This document shows, piece after piece, positions 53,376 through 64,000 of a DNA stretch of 64,000 nt. The notes below the pieces were generated by a model that was given only the letters and a program-made list of their open reading frames with translations, made no database searches and was not told where the DNA came from. The DNA comes from Sternotherus odoratus (taxonomy: Eukaryota > Chordata > Testudines > Kinosternidae). The position numbers and the translations under genes were made by a program. The stretch is taken from assembly GCA_032164245.1 (NCBI GenBank), contig JAVMKO010000005.1, positions 46,950,193 through 47,014,192 of the forward strand, in the 5' to 3' direction. Numbering within the stretch: the stretch's first letter is position 1; each line of letters begins with the position of its first letter.

Positions 53376-55393
53376 TAGGGCTGTTGATTAATCTCCGTTA
53401 ACTCATGTGATTAACTAAAAAAAAATTAATTGCAGTTTTAATCACACTATTAAACAATAGGATACCAATTGAAATTTATTAAATATTTTTGGATGTTTTT
53501 CTACCTTTTCAAGTATTTTGATTTCAGTTACAATACAGAATACAAAGTGTACAGTGCTCACTTTATATTATTTTTATTACGAATATTATCACTGTAAAAT
53601 GATAAAAGAAATATTTTTGGTTCCCCACATACAAGTACTGTAGTGCAATCTCTTTATTGTGAAAGTGCAGTTTACAAATGTAGATTTTTTTGTGTTACAT
53701 AACTGCACTCAAAAACAAAACAATGTAAAGCTTTAGCACCTCAGAGCCTTTAGAGTCCACTCAGTCCTACTTCTTATTCAGCCAGTTGCTAAGATAAACA
53801 AGTTTGTTTGCATTTACGGGAGATACTGCTGCCTACTTCTTATTTACGTCACCATAAAGTGAGAACAGGTGTTCACATGGAATTTTTGTAGCTAACATTG
53901 CAAGATATTTGTGCCAGATATTCATATGTCCCTTCATGCTTCAGCCACCATTCCAGAGGACATACTTCCATGCTGATGACATTCTTTAAAAAAATAAACG
54001 TGTTAATTAAATTTGCGACTGAACTACTGGGAGGGGAGAATTGTATGTGTCTGACTCTGTTTTACCCATAGTCTGCCATATTTTCCGTGTTCTAGTAGTC
54101 TTGGATGATGACTCGGCACATGTTCCTTCTAAGAACACTTTCACTGCAGATTTGACAAAACACAAAGAAGGTACCAAAGTGAGATTTCTAAAGATTGTTT
54201 GCGTTTACAGGAGATACTGCTGCCTACTTCTTATTTACGTCACCATAAAGTGAGAACAGGTGTCCACATGGAATTTTTGTAGCTAACATTGCAAGATATT
54301 TGTGCTAGATATTCATATTTCCCTTCATGCTTCAGCCACCATTCCAGAGGACATACTTCCATGCTGATGACATTCTTTAAAAAAAAAAAAAACGTGTTAA
54401 TTAAATTTATGGCTGAACTACTTAGAAGGGAGAATTGTATGTCTCTGACTCTGTTTTACCCATATTCTGCCATATTTTTCATGTTCTAGTAGTCTTGGAT
54501 GATGACTCGGCACATGTTCCTTTTAAGAACACTTTCACTACAGATTTGACAAAACACAAAGAAGGTACCAAAGTGAGATTTCTAAAGATAGCTACAGCAC
54601 TCGACCCAAGGCTTAAAAATCTGAAGTACCTTCCAAAATATGAGAGAGACGAGGTGTGGAGCATGCTTTCAGAAGTCTTAAAAGAGCAACACTTCAATGT
54701 GGAAATTACAGAACCCAAACCACCAAAAAAGAAAATTAATCTTCTGCTGGTGGCATCTGACTCAGATGATGAAAATAAACATGTGTCGGTCTGCACTGCT
54801 TTGGATTGTAATTGAGCAGAATCCAGCATCAGTATGGATGTATGTCCTCTGGAATGGTGGTTGAAGCATGAAGGAACATATATTAATCTGTAGTGCATCT
54901 GGCATGTAAATACCTTGCTACAACAGTGCCATGTGAACACCTGTTTTCACTTTCAAGTGACCTTCTGAACAAGAAGCGGGCAGCATTATCTCCTCCAAAT
55001 ATAAACAAACTTGTTGGTCTGAGCGATTGGCTGAACAAAAAGTAGGACTTCATGGACTTGTAGGCTCTAAAGTTTTACATTTTTATTTCTGAATGCAGTT
55101 TTTTTGTATCTAATTCTACATTTCTAAATTCAACTTTCATGTTAGAGATTACACTACAGTAGTTGTATTAGGTGAATTGAAAAATACTATTTCCCTTGTT
55201 TTTTACAGTGCAAATATTTGTAATAAAAATTAATATAAAGTGAGCACTGTATACTTTGTATTCTGTGTTGTAATTGAAATCAATATATTTGAAATGTAGA
55301 AAACATCCACAAATATTTAAATAAATGGTATTCTATTATTGTTTAACAGTGCAATTAATTGTGATTAATTTTTTTAATCGCTTGACATCCCTA
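53376..55393 (+). mobile_element. hAT (TAGGGCTGTCAA family) with transposase remnant, fold-back
   Basis: A perfect 8-bp duplication, GTAAATAT, flanks it (53368-53375 and 55394-55401). The ends are TAGGGCTGTTGA and CTTGACATCCCTA. A + strand frame at 54435-54815 encodes TALDPRLKNLKYLPKYERDE, VWSMLSEVLKEQH and LLLVASDSDDENKH, the C-terminal half of a hAT transposase. A decayed CPLEWWLKHEGTY segment follows near 54845. The first ~600 bp are the reverse complement of the last ~570 bp, so both ends are 3'-derived. A ~392-bp unit is duplicated in tandem (53804-54195 and 54196-54591). Confidence 0.85.
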
Positions 55394-55401
55394 GTAAATA
55401 T

Positions 55402-56206
55402 GTAATTGAATTTCTTCTGTGTTTTCTCATAGAATAATTGGATTGGTTTCTTTTTAAAAGGGTCACTGTAATTTCTCTTTTCCATTTATTTTAGTTTCAT
55501 ACAAGATGATGCTTTGGTGCCAGAGAATACAAGTTATAAAAATAGGATATCTACAAAACCACAAGGAGGCATGGATTTACCTTTACTCCTTCTGGAGCAA
55601 TAATTCCTGGCTTGTTGAATGTTGGTGGTTTCTGTAGTGGAATAAGTGATAACAGGTGCTCATGCATAATACAGAGCTGCCCCATTTTACTCATTTCAGC
55701 ATTCTGAAAGTTGATCTGCTTAGAAGTTTTTTCCTAGAATAATTTGATTTGGAAGTAGCGTCTTAAGGTTCCTCTAATTCATCTTCAATATAGCAGGACT
55801 GAATTAAGTCATCCTAAACCATGCCTAATGCAGGTGCCTAGTCCAGCCATGAACATCTCTGTTGATGAAGGTTCCACCATTTTTTGTGCAAGCTTGCCTG
55901 GCTTTCCTTGGCTATGGATTAATGTTTTAGATGAAAACTGTTATTTCTGAATCTCTTGCAAGGTGTAGATGGCTTGCTGCTAAAATGTGATATACATCTG
56001 ACATCAGCCAAATGGGAAGAACCCAGTGCTGGAGACTTAACAAGTTGCTGTCCCAGTGTAATTGCTGTTCTAATAACCAGAAGAACTTTACTGTTTAACA
56101 CTAAAGTACAATGTTAAAGTGCATATACACAAGTGTTCCTTTGCATTCTGCACAGTGTCACACACTGATGCGCAGGGAACAGTAACTTTGGCCTTTTCTC
56201 CAACAG
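55402..56206. other. End of ZSWIM8 intron 3 with a second exon-like ORF
   Basis: A good acceptor ('ccatttattttag', ending 55494) precedes 35 open codons at 55496-55600 ending in TAA (motifs FIQDDALVPENTSYK and GGMDLPLLLLEQ). I recognise no family. The remainder is ordinary intron ending in the exon 4 acceptor 'tctccaacag' (56197-56206). Confidence 0.3.
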
Positions 56207-56379
56207 GTTTCCACCTGAGTGCCACAGTGGTACCTCCGCAGATGGTGCCACCAAAAGGTGCATACAACGTGGCAGTGATGTTTGACCGATGCAGGATCAC
56301 CTCATGCAGCTGTACCTGTGGAGCTGGGGCCAAGTGGTGTGCCCATGTCGTGGCCCTCTGTCTCTTCCGGATACACAAT
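56207..56379 (+). CDS. ZSWIM8: ZSWIM8 coding exon 4 (SWIM zinc finger)
   Basis: This exon encodes residues 143-200: GFHLSATVVPPQMVPPKG, then AYNVAVMFDRC and the SWIM-type zinc finger CSCTCGAGAKWCAHVVALC. The ligands fit CxCx6CxH at Cys178, Cys180, Cys187 and His189, so the finger that gives the family its name is intact. SWIM domains bind zinc and are used for DNA or protein contact; here it belongs to the substrate-receptor part. The acceptor is ACAG (56203-56206) and the donor GTAGGC follows 56379. The exon ends exactly on a codon boundary. Confidence 0.97.
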
Positions 56380-57430
56380 GTAGGCCTTTAAATACAATTC
56401 AGTCATTCTCTAGGTATCTTCCTGTAATGAGGTAGGGGCGTAAAGCTCCATAACGTGATCCTTGCTTGCTTCTCTCACTCAAGTGAAGTTATTCTTGACT
56501 ATTCCTTATCTAATGGCATGATGGTTGAGAGTCATGCAGCTTTTGAGACTGGAGTCTTTGTATGGTAATGAAGGCCCTATGCATTCAGAGTTGGAATCTA
56601 AAGTTGCAGTATGTCTTTTGATACTGTGCATTCCACTGTGACTAGATAGGATTTCCCACTCTGCCCTATTTAACGTTTCCCTAGGATTGTGTATTCTCCC
56701 TTCAATTTGCAAAGGATCAGCAGTGGAGTAAATCTTCTGCTGGAAGTCTTTGCAAGCATGGGATTTCTTGGAATTTGAAAACTGTTAGTTCGATCATCCT
56801 GAGTTGCATTTCAGTCAATCTTAGTCTTCGTATGCACTTACTCATTTAACATACTTGGTTGCGGGTAGGGTGTCTGCTACCTGCCAGTCTGACACCCAAA
56901 GTGTAAGTCTTGATTTTTGTTAGTGCCAGCAATGTGCGTGGGAATGTACAAACATAGTGATGAGGTACTCCTTGCCCCAAGGTGCTCCAGTTGAAAACTG
57001 GCAGAATATAATATTAAGACACGCAAAATATACATGTGGATGGTCTAGCCTTTTGTTGCAGTTTTATCTGCTTAGTGGATTGTTTTGGAGAAGCTTTGCA
57101 GAAATGCATTTTAAGGAGGGATTTGAGTGTGGATTGTAGAATGGAAAAGAAGATTCTGCATTGCCATGGCGTAATTACAGTCCATAGTGGTTTTTAATCA
57201 ATTCCAGGCCCTCTAAATACATAAATAGATGCTAATTACCTGTTGATAAACTATTAGTGAATTTCAGTGGTCTTTCACAATGGATAATCATCATGAGCTT
57301 AAAGTGATACTTGCTGCCATTAGTCTCCTGGTGGCAGCTGAGTATTTTAAACCCACTTTCTGCTCTCAAATGGTTTCTCCATTGGAAAGTTGGTGTGGGA
57401 AGCTGAGAATAGGCAGCAGCTTTTCTGGGG
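56380..57430. other. ZSWIM8 intron 4, left part, nothing recognised
   Basis: Unremarkable intron. Short ORFs on either strand have no motif. Confidence 0.4.
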
Positions 57431-57742
57431 GTAAGCCTACACTACTCACCGGATCGGCAGGTAATGATCGAGCTTTCAGGGATTGATTTGTCGTGTCTAG
57501 TGTAGACACAATAAATTGACCCCTGAGCGCACTCCCCGTCGACTCCAGAACTCCAGTGCCGCAAGAGGCGGAATTGGAGTTGATGGGGGAGCGGAAGCGG
57601 TCAACTTGCTGCCGTGAGGATGCCCAGGTAAGTCGCGACCCAAGATACATCAACATCAACTTCAGCTACACTATTCACGTAGCTGAAGTTGCGTATCTTA
57701 GGTCGACCCCCCCCCCCCCCCCCCCAGTGTAGACCTGGCCTG
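57431..57742 (-). mobile_element. Palindrome-rich MITE, copy 4 (complete, reverse)
   Basis: The ends GTAAGCCTACACTAC and the complement of CAGGCCAGGTCTACACT, with the 'cgtcgactccagaactccag' and 'cagctacactattcacgtag' segments, identify this as the same family as 44805, 46461 and 51467. A C-run of about 18 lies at 57708-57725. Orientation matches copy 3. Confidence 0.8.
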
Positions 57743-58526
57743 AGTGGCAGCATTAGACAGAAGAAGTTCCCTATGTGAGAAAAGCAAACCAGCATCTCTC
57801 CCACCAGAAAGGTTTTGCTTATTATTGAGAGCATCGTGTTGTTTGCATACATTGAGTGTAAAAAGGAAGCTGCATGTAAAGGGTATTGCTATATGCAGAC
57901 ACACCCAGATTCAGAACTAAACCAATTATCAATTCTATCTTACTTATTGAAATGTTCTTGCTTTATTCCAGTTTACATTTAGGTGGCTTCTTCTGGGAGA
58001 TTGTGAAAGAATTTATGGAATTGGCTTTTGCTGTCTCTCTAACCTATTTTTTACAAAGCCTCTAATGAAGCGAAACTGAATTTAGAATTAGAATGAATAA
58101 GCATCTAACAGTGTAAGTGGAATGAGTGGTGATCCACAGAACTGTTTCCTTTGCCAAAAGCTAAAAAAGAATGGCCTGTTTTATCGATTTGTTTGTGAAT
58201 TCTCTGCCAGTATTTGTGCAGCTGCTAACAACAACAGAGCTTATGCCCAGCTGTTAGCAAAATTTCCATGACAAGGGATCCCTTTCTTAAAAACAGGTTC
58301 TATAAAACCAAGTCATAGATTATTTGAGTTTAGGCTACAGCATTGTCTTACATGATTACAAGAAAAATCCATATCCACATAGAGCCAGGAACCTGTGCTA
58401 GGACCCTGCTAGAAACACCCGTGCTTAAACATGGCTGCTACTAGCACTGATTCAGTCATCTGGTGGACAGGGCTTAGTTCTGTCTGACCTTGTTGACAGT
58501 AGTACTCTTTTATCTCCTCTCTCCAG
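57743..58526. other. End of ZSWIM8 intron 4
   Basis: Unremarkable intron ending in the acceptor 'cctctctccag' (58516-58526). Confidence 0.45.
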
Positions 58527-58634
58527 GCATCTGCAGTATGCTTGCGAGCACCTGTTTCTGAGTCCTTGTCTCGGCTGCAGAGAGATCAGCTACAGAAATT
58601 TGCTCAGTACCTGATCAGTGAACTCCCACAGCAG
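58527..58634 (+). CDS. ZSWIM8: ZSWIM8 coding exon 5
   Basis: A phase-0 exon of 36 codons encoding ASAVCLRAPVSESLSRLQRD and QLQKFAQYLISELPQQ, residues 201-236. It matches the conserved helical segment just after the SWIM finger in vertebrate ZSWIM8. The donor GTAAGT is a perfect consensus. Confidence 0.97.
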
Positions 58635-61600
58635 GTAAGTGGAGACAATCCTATACCAATGGAACCCTGTTAAATCCTCCTAGGTTGCTTTGATCTCTGT
58701 GTGTAATGTTTTCCTTCCCAGACAGCCAATTACTGTATCTGATCACTTTCTAATATCTGGGGAGGCTTTCTTTTGTTGTTCACCATATGGTTCAATAGTT
58801 ATTTGTTGTCAGGTAAAGGATTAGAATTGTGTCCTAAAAGGGCGGAGAGTGATGCTTAGCCATCTCAAGAAATTGAATATCACATGGACATAAACAGGTG
58901 CATAGCTCATGGTTATGAAGCTCATATAGCTGCGAAAACAAAGTAAATTAACAAGGGGTAAGGGCATAGTGTTCAAAGTACAATTCAGTATTTGTTGCCT
59001 CTTTATTGTATATGAATTCAGTGCTGATGAAAGTTGCCTGATTTGACTGCACTCAGAACTGTCTACAGAACATATACAGCATGGCCAGCGGCAATGAAGG
59101 ATTCCCCACCCTGCCCCACCAGTGTTTCAGCCCTGATCTAAAGAGACCACCCCAATTGTAAGGGTGAAAGGACAGTTCAGTTTCTGACTCTGAGCTGTTC
59201 AATCTTGCCATCTCTGCTGAGGCTTGCAAATGATGGGCTTTGTGATGCCACTATCACAATACTTTCTCACAGGCTGCTGAACAGTCATTGGGTCGTAATA
59301 ACTTTTGGTCTCTACCAACCTGGGCTGCATTCAAACCAATGAGGATGAGATATAAGTTTTTTACCTAAGCTGGTATTTCTTATCCAGTGGGTCAGGAGCT
59401 GAGAAGCATTGATAATTTTAGTATGGTTGGCAAAAAAAATATCCCCCCCCCCCCCCACACACACACACTTTTACCCTTCAAGGCCTAATGTTGTCTGACT
59501 CTTGAAATGCACACAAATTACATAGCCTTATTGTTGTTGGCGATATCTCTTTTTATTCTTACTTTTATAATAAATGTAAGGAGCTCTTGAAAAGTTTGAA
59601 CTGAGAGTAAGGGTTGCTAACATGGAAAAGTGGAGCAACACCGGTCTAAGCCACTCGATCCCCCCGCTTCATCTGTTTTTGAATTTATGTGCATTAAGTG
59701 CACAGTGGGTGCACAGCTTATTTCCACTAGGGGTTAGGACACTGTCAAAATGTGCACAGAGCACCTTTAGTAACTCATGGAACTTTAATAAGAACAATGT
59801 AAGTGTGACTCCAACCATCAAAAGTACTAAACTGCTTAAGAGCAGAAAATAGAACAATCACATCCATGTAAAGACAATAACATACAGGTTACTGTCTCTC
59901 TGCGGTAAATAGACTGTGAACCAATAGCAATTACATTCCTTCCTGCTGGCGTATAAGAGAATCAGCCTTTCTCGCCCCCCTCCAGATTTTGTGGATTTAG
60001 GTATTTGGGCAGTGATTAGAAGAAGGCATCCGAAAACACGAGTAGTGCTGCTGGCAGTTGTTCCTTAGCAATGAATGAGCTGATATAATGGAAGGTATAT
60101 CATCTCCTCCAATAGTGCCTGGCTGCTGTGACCTCAGGAACAGCTGGATGATTAAATGATTGCCATTTTACTAGATGATCTGATGGCATGTTGCTCAAAA
60201 GGAAAGTTTTTAGGCTTTATTGGAAAAATCTATCTTAATCTGTTTGATATAATCTTGGATCATTTTCACTTCTCAAAGAGCCTTTGATTAGGGAGGGAAT
60301 GCCCCAAACTCACCCCGCAGCCCTCAACGTGTTAGGGATCAAAGTGTCTTGAGTGTGGCTGCTTGCGAGGACTTTGCGTATATGATGTAAAGCATTCAGT
60401 TCCGTGAACCACTGGTGGTGCATGGAGAGCTGGAGTCTCACATGAGGTGGCTTTTCCCCCTTAATTTCCAGTTGTCATGAAATATTGCCACAGGGAAGCT
60501 CACAAATGTGGAGGGGAAGTGGTCCACTGGAGCACGAATGTAACGGGTGGAGTTCTTGAGATAATCTCTCTTAAGATGATATGTTTGCTGTGGAAAAGAA
60601 AAGCCCTAATATTGAGCATTTGGAACCCAGTTCTCCTTCCAAGGGCTACCTGCACTGGGGAATCCGGTCTCCTTATTTCAGTTAAGCACAAACGTTTGTT
60701 TTGCTGAGATATTGCCTTTTTGAGGCACTTGTTTTGTGAAGTGAATATTCCCTCCCTGCTGCAGTTTCTCAGTGCTGCAGCCTTCAACGTGTGAGGTTGT
60801 CTTAGCAAGTGTTTTCTCACCTCTATACATCTTGCAAAATATAGTAATGGGAAAGCTGCAAGAGCCACCTACTGCCTAGCTTGTTTCTCCAGGTGCCTCA
60901 TAGACACAAAATGCCCCCACTGAACAGTTGTGGATATTGTTTTCCTTCAGTCTGTTTACAAGTGAAGATTGGCCCATATCGTTCACAAATTTCTGACTAT
61001 GTAGGATGAGTGTGTTATGCTTTAGTCTCAAGTACACGTTTATCCCAGCCTTTTACTGTGCAAAGTGGGAGTGGGTTGAGAGAGGAGGCCTGTCTTTGAC
61101 CCTCTGTTGTATCACTCTCACGTCTGAGTTATCTTCATAATCCACTGTGTTTATTGTGAGCATGAATTCTGCTAGCAAATGGATCCAAGACTGCAGCACT
61201 GTACTGCTTTGAAAATCAGGAAAGCCAGTCTTCCGCCCCACGTTGTGGCTCCTAAGAAGGCCGGACTAAACCTAGGTTTTAAAGCTCTGAATCCGCTGGA
61301 GACAGTGCTATTTGGCTTCTTAGGGAATGAGTTGGGGATAAGAAATGGAAGCATATATAGTGGGTACAAGAAAATAGTGGTGGTAGCCTCTCAACTACAG
61401 CCACTCAAAAGAGACGCTTGGAATTTTACTGCTGTCTCCCACTCCCCTCCAGAAGGTTTGATCAGCCTCTCCTTTCCGTGTTGCTTTGGTTTACCTGTTA
61501 GGATGCAAACTCTATGATGCAAACTTTGCATAGAGGTTTACCTTAAGAAGAAAGGTGAAAAAAATGGAATGACTAGGTTTATACTATGGTATCAGCAATA

Positions 61601-61855
61601 GCACATGGCATTCCCTCCACTCTCCTGTTTTTTAAAGGGGCTATTACACGTGTCCGGCGTACAGGAACCTCTGAGTTGAAAACTGGGAAAGAAGCCCTTA
61701 AGGGTGACCTGGATTAAAATGTTTTTAAACTGCTCTGACAAGCCAACAGTTCCTCAGTAATAATAATGAAAATCAGAGTAGCTTCTTGGTTTGTTATGAC
61801 AAGACATGCAGATTTACTTTCAAGTCATATTCAACATCTCTCTCTTGTGTGTTAG
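58635..61855. other. ZSWIM8 intron 5, no element recognised
   Basis: 3.2 kb of intron with a C-run followed by (CA)n at 59441-59468 and otherwise no recognised repeat or gene. It is the longest element-free stretch in the right half of the window. Confidence 0.45.
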
Positions 61856-61937
61856 ATTCTTCCTACTGCTCAGCGCCTACTGGATGAGCTGCTATCTTCT
61901 CAGTCCACTGCCATCAACACAGTATGTGGAGCCCCAG
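61856..61937 (+). CDS. ZSWIM8: ZSWIM8 coding exon 6
   Basis: This exon encodes ILPTAQRLLDELLSSQSTAI, then NTVCGAP and the first base of Asp264. The acceptor is TTAG (61852-61855) and the donor GTAATT follows. The sequence matches vertebrate ZSWIM8. It is followed by a short 430-bp intron that contains nothing else. Confidence 0.96.
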
Positions 61938-62367
61938 GTAATTTGGATAGTTTTTATCTGATTTGGTTCTCTTTTATCTGCCTCAAGGATGGGGGCAGAT
62001 ATTTCTCCCTTGGGAGATGTTACTGTATTACTGGGATGCTGCTCCTGAGATTGCGTGGAAAGGCAAGGAAAGGGGATAAGTATAAGGATATGTGTAAACT
62101 GAGTACTGGAGGGAACTGCTGGTGCTGCAGACTGATGAGAAGGCATGGTGTGGAATCTTTAGATACTGCACAGCTTGGCTATTTTGAATGGAAGATATTT
62201 TCCATTAACCCATTGTGATATGACCCCATGACCAGTTCTGAGACTGTTGCTTTCTGGATGGGATAAAGTTAAGGTGCATTGCTTATATGCGGCCTGCAGT
62301 CTCTTGGGTTGTGGGGTGTAGACTGCATCTCTCCGACACCTGCAAACTGTGTATGTTCTTTCTCAAG

Positions 62368-62488
62368 ATCCCACTGCTGGTCCCTCAGCCTCAGACCAAA
62401 GCACCTGGTACCTGGATGAATCTACTTTAAGTGACAACATAAAGAAAACCCTTCACAAATTCTGTGGGCCCTCTCCTGTTGTCTTCAG
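62368..62488 (+). CDS. ZSWIM8: ZSWIM8 coding exon 7
   Basis: This exon completes Asp264, then encodes PTAGPSASDQSTWYLDESTL, SDNIKKTLHKFCG and PSPVVF, ending two bases into a Ser codon. It matches vertebrate ZSWIM8. The acceptor is CAAG (62364-62367) and the donor GTAAAC follows 62488. Confidence 0.96.
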
Positions 62489-62759
62489 GTAAACTGCGTC
62501 ATCCTCAGAGTAAGGACTGTATCCCTGCCTACAAAGGGTTGCGGAACATGGACTCAGAGTCCATGGGAGTGCTCTCCTTTGCTTCTACATGGACTGTATG
62601 GTGTATAAGTGAGAATCGTGCCATGAAACTAAGGATGCTTAATTGTGGGGTCACTCTCCCAGGTAATGTTCTCTGTCTGTGCATGTCTGTTGCAATGTTG
62701 AGTCTAAGTAGATAAAAACCCTCTCTAGCACTCATTTAGTCTTTGCACAATGTATATAT

Positions 62760-63513
62760 CGGGGGTGGGCAAACTACAGCCCGTGGGCCACATTCTGCCT
62801 GCAGGACCATCCTCCCTGGCCCCTGAGCTCCCGGCTGGGGAGGCTACCCCTGCCCCTCCCCTGCAGCTACGCCACTGCGTGGGAAGTGCTCTGGGTGTTG
62901 GGAAAGCTCGCTCCTGTGGGGCAGCATGTCTGGCTCCACGCAGCTGCCAGACACGCCACTCTGAGCATCATGGTAAGGGAGCCGGAGGGTTGGATAAGGG
63001 TCAGGGAGTCCTGGGGGGAAAATCAGGGAGCAGGGTGCGATTGGATGGGACAGAGTTTCTGGGGGGGGGGGGGCTGTCAGGGGATGGAGAATGGTGGGGT
63101 TGGATAGGGCGTGAGAGTCCTGGGGGTCAGTTGGGGGTGGGGGGTGGATAGGGGATAGAGGGGGTGGGGTTCTGGGGGGGCAGTTAAGGTGGGGGGTCTT
63201 GGTAAGGGGCGATCAGAGGACAAGTAGCAGGGGGGCTTAGATGGTGGAGTTTCAGGGGGGTAGTTAGGAGTGGGGGGGGTCTCTGGAGGGGGCGAGGGTA
63301 TATTCTCCGGCCGGGAGCTTAGGGGCCAAGGAACAGGGGGTGTTGGATGGGTTGGTGATTCTGAGGGGGCCACTTGTAGGGTGGGAAGTGGGAGGGGGTC
63401 AGATGGGGGGCGGGGCCAGGCTGTTTGGGGAGGCACAGCCTTCCCTACCCAGCCTTCCATACAATTTTGCAACCTCAATGTGGCCCTCGAGTCAAAAAGT
63501 TTGCTCACCCCTG
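62760..63513. mobile_element. Non-autonomous hAT in ZSWIM8 intron 7
   Basis: The ends CGGGGGTGGGCAAACT and the complement of CAGGGGTGAGCAAACT are flanked by a perfect 8-bp duplication, GTATATAT (62752-62759 and 63514-63521). The interior is G-rich with many g-runs and carries the shared module in reverse at 63418-63450. It lies only 176 bp upstream of exon 8. Confidence 0.9.
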
Positions 63514-63689
63514 GTATATATATAACTTGCCTGTTCCTGTCTGACTCCTGTTTTGTTTACTCTTAAGTGACACATATTTGTCAAAGCCCTTCTCAAAATG
63601 CAAATATTTGATGGCCCAGAATCTATTTTTGTGCTGCTGTGCTCTGTCTTGTCTTCATTCCTGTTCTCCCTCCCCTTTCGCTCTGTCAG

Positions 63690-63891
63690 TGATGTGAACT
63701 CTATGTACCTCTCCTCCACGGAGCCACCAGCCGCTGCCGAGTGGGCATGTCTCCTGCGTCCCCTGAGAGGGAGAGAGCCTGAAGGGATCTGGAACCTGCT
63801 CTCTATTGTTCGGGAGATGTTCAAGAGAAGAGACAGCAATGCAGCCCCTCTGCTGGAGATCCTGACTGACCAGTGTCTGACCTATGAGCAG
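63690..63891 (+). CDS. ZSWIM8: ZSWIM8 coding exon 8 (gene continues past the window)
   Basis: This exon completes the Ser codon, then encodes DVNSMYLSSTEPPAAAEWAC, LLRPLRGREPEGIWNLLSIV, REMFKRRDSNAAPLLEILTD and QCLTYEQ. It ends at codon 371 in phase 0 before the donor GTATTC. The sequence is nearly identical to other vertebrate ZSWIM8 proteins. The full-length protein is about 1800 residues, so roughly four fifths of the coding sequence lies to the right of this window. Confidence 0.97.
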
Positions 63892-64000
63892 GTATTCAGT
63901 GCCTCCTGGGAAAGCAGATTAGCCATTGGGGAACCAGTCAATGGTGATGGCTGTTTTAATGCTGTTAGAATTAATGGGTTGGAAAAATGTACAATCCTTA
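63892..64000. other. Start of ZSWIM8 intron 8
   Basis: Intron sequence after the exon 8 donor, cut by the window edge. Confidence 0.8.

Noticed and set aside
62750..63566. ORFs of 98-143 codons near exon 8, possibly an alternative exon
   Set aside because: They lie in a G-rich non-autonomous hAT with perfect GTATATAT flanks. The ZSWIM8 reading frame joins exon 7 to exon 8 without them.

Overview
This is vertebrate nuclear DNA, most likely from a turtle and probably a cryptodire. The evidence is a tRNA-derived SINE with the tortoise-type CR1-like tail, many CR1 LINE 3' ends, Penelope-like and DIRS-like retroelements, PIF/Harbinger copies and many non-autonomous hAT and pogo-like elements. Repeat families were recognised by eye from known consensus features, not by a search.

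The only gene I can support is the 5' part of ZSWIM8 on the + strand. Eight coding exons were placed, all with AG/GT junctions and consistent codon phase: 478-655, 44535-44688, 46328-46422, 56207-56379, 58527-58634, 61856-61937, 62368-62488 and 63690-63891. Together they give exactly 371 codons, including an intact SWIM zinc finger (C178-x-C180-x6-C187-x-H189). The gene continues beyond the right edge. ZSWIM8 is the substrate receptor of a cullin-RING ubiquitin ligase that acts on Argonaute during target-directed microRNA degradation.

Almost everything else is intron. Intron 1 is about 43.9 kb. From left to right it holds: CR1 copies (3.1-6.4 kb); a hAT inserted in a MITE (6.7-7.5 kb); a palindromic Penelope copy (7.6-7.8 kb); hAT copies (8.5-9.3 kb); a second Penelope family (11.0-12.1 kb); hAT and pogo elements, one with about 20 copies of a 47-bp minisatellite (12.9-17.6 kb); a DIRS-like retrotransposon broken into pieces by nested insertions (18.5-25.9 kb); a Harbinger element with transposase and Myb-type partner remnants, itself containing a hAT (26.2-29.2 kb); a Penelope copy with a GIY-YIG domain (29.2-30.0 kb); a CR1 (34.6-35.4 kb); a second Harbinger copy (37.7-38.6 kb); a tRNA SINE (38.9 kb); a 200-base assembly gap (39463-39662); and a pogo/hAT/Penelope cluster (40.5-42.2 kb). 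Introns 2-4 carry four copies of one palindrome-rich MITE family. Intron 3 also holds a LINE fragment of another clade and a fold-back hAT, and intron 7 holds a hAT with a perfect target-site duplication.

The parts worth a second look are the layered insertion history (ten hAT copies dated by full or near-full 8-bp target-site duplications), the inverted Penelope copies with hammerhead-ribozyme-like motifs, the start-stop upstream ORF that overlaps the ZSWIM8 start codon, and two unrecognised exon-like ORFs in intron 3.
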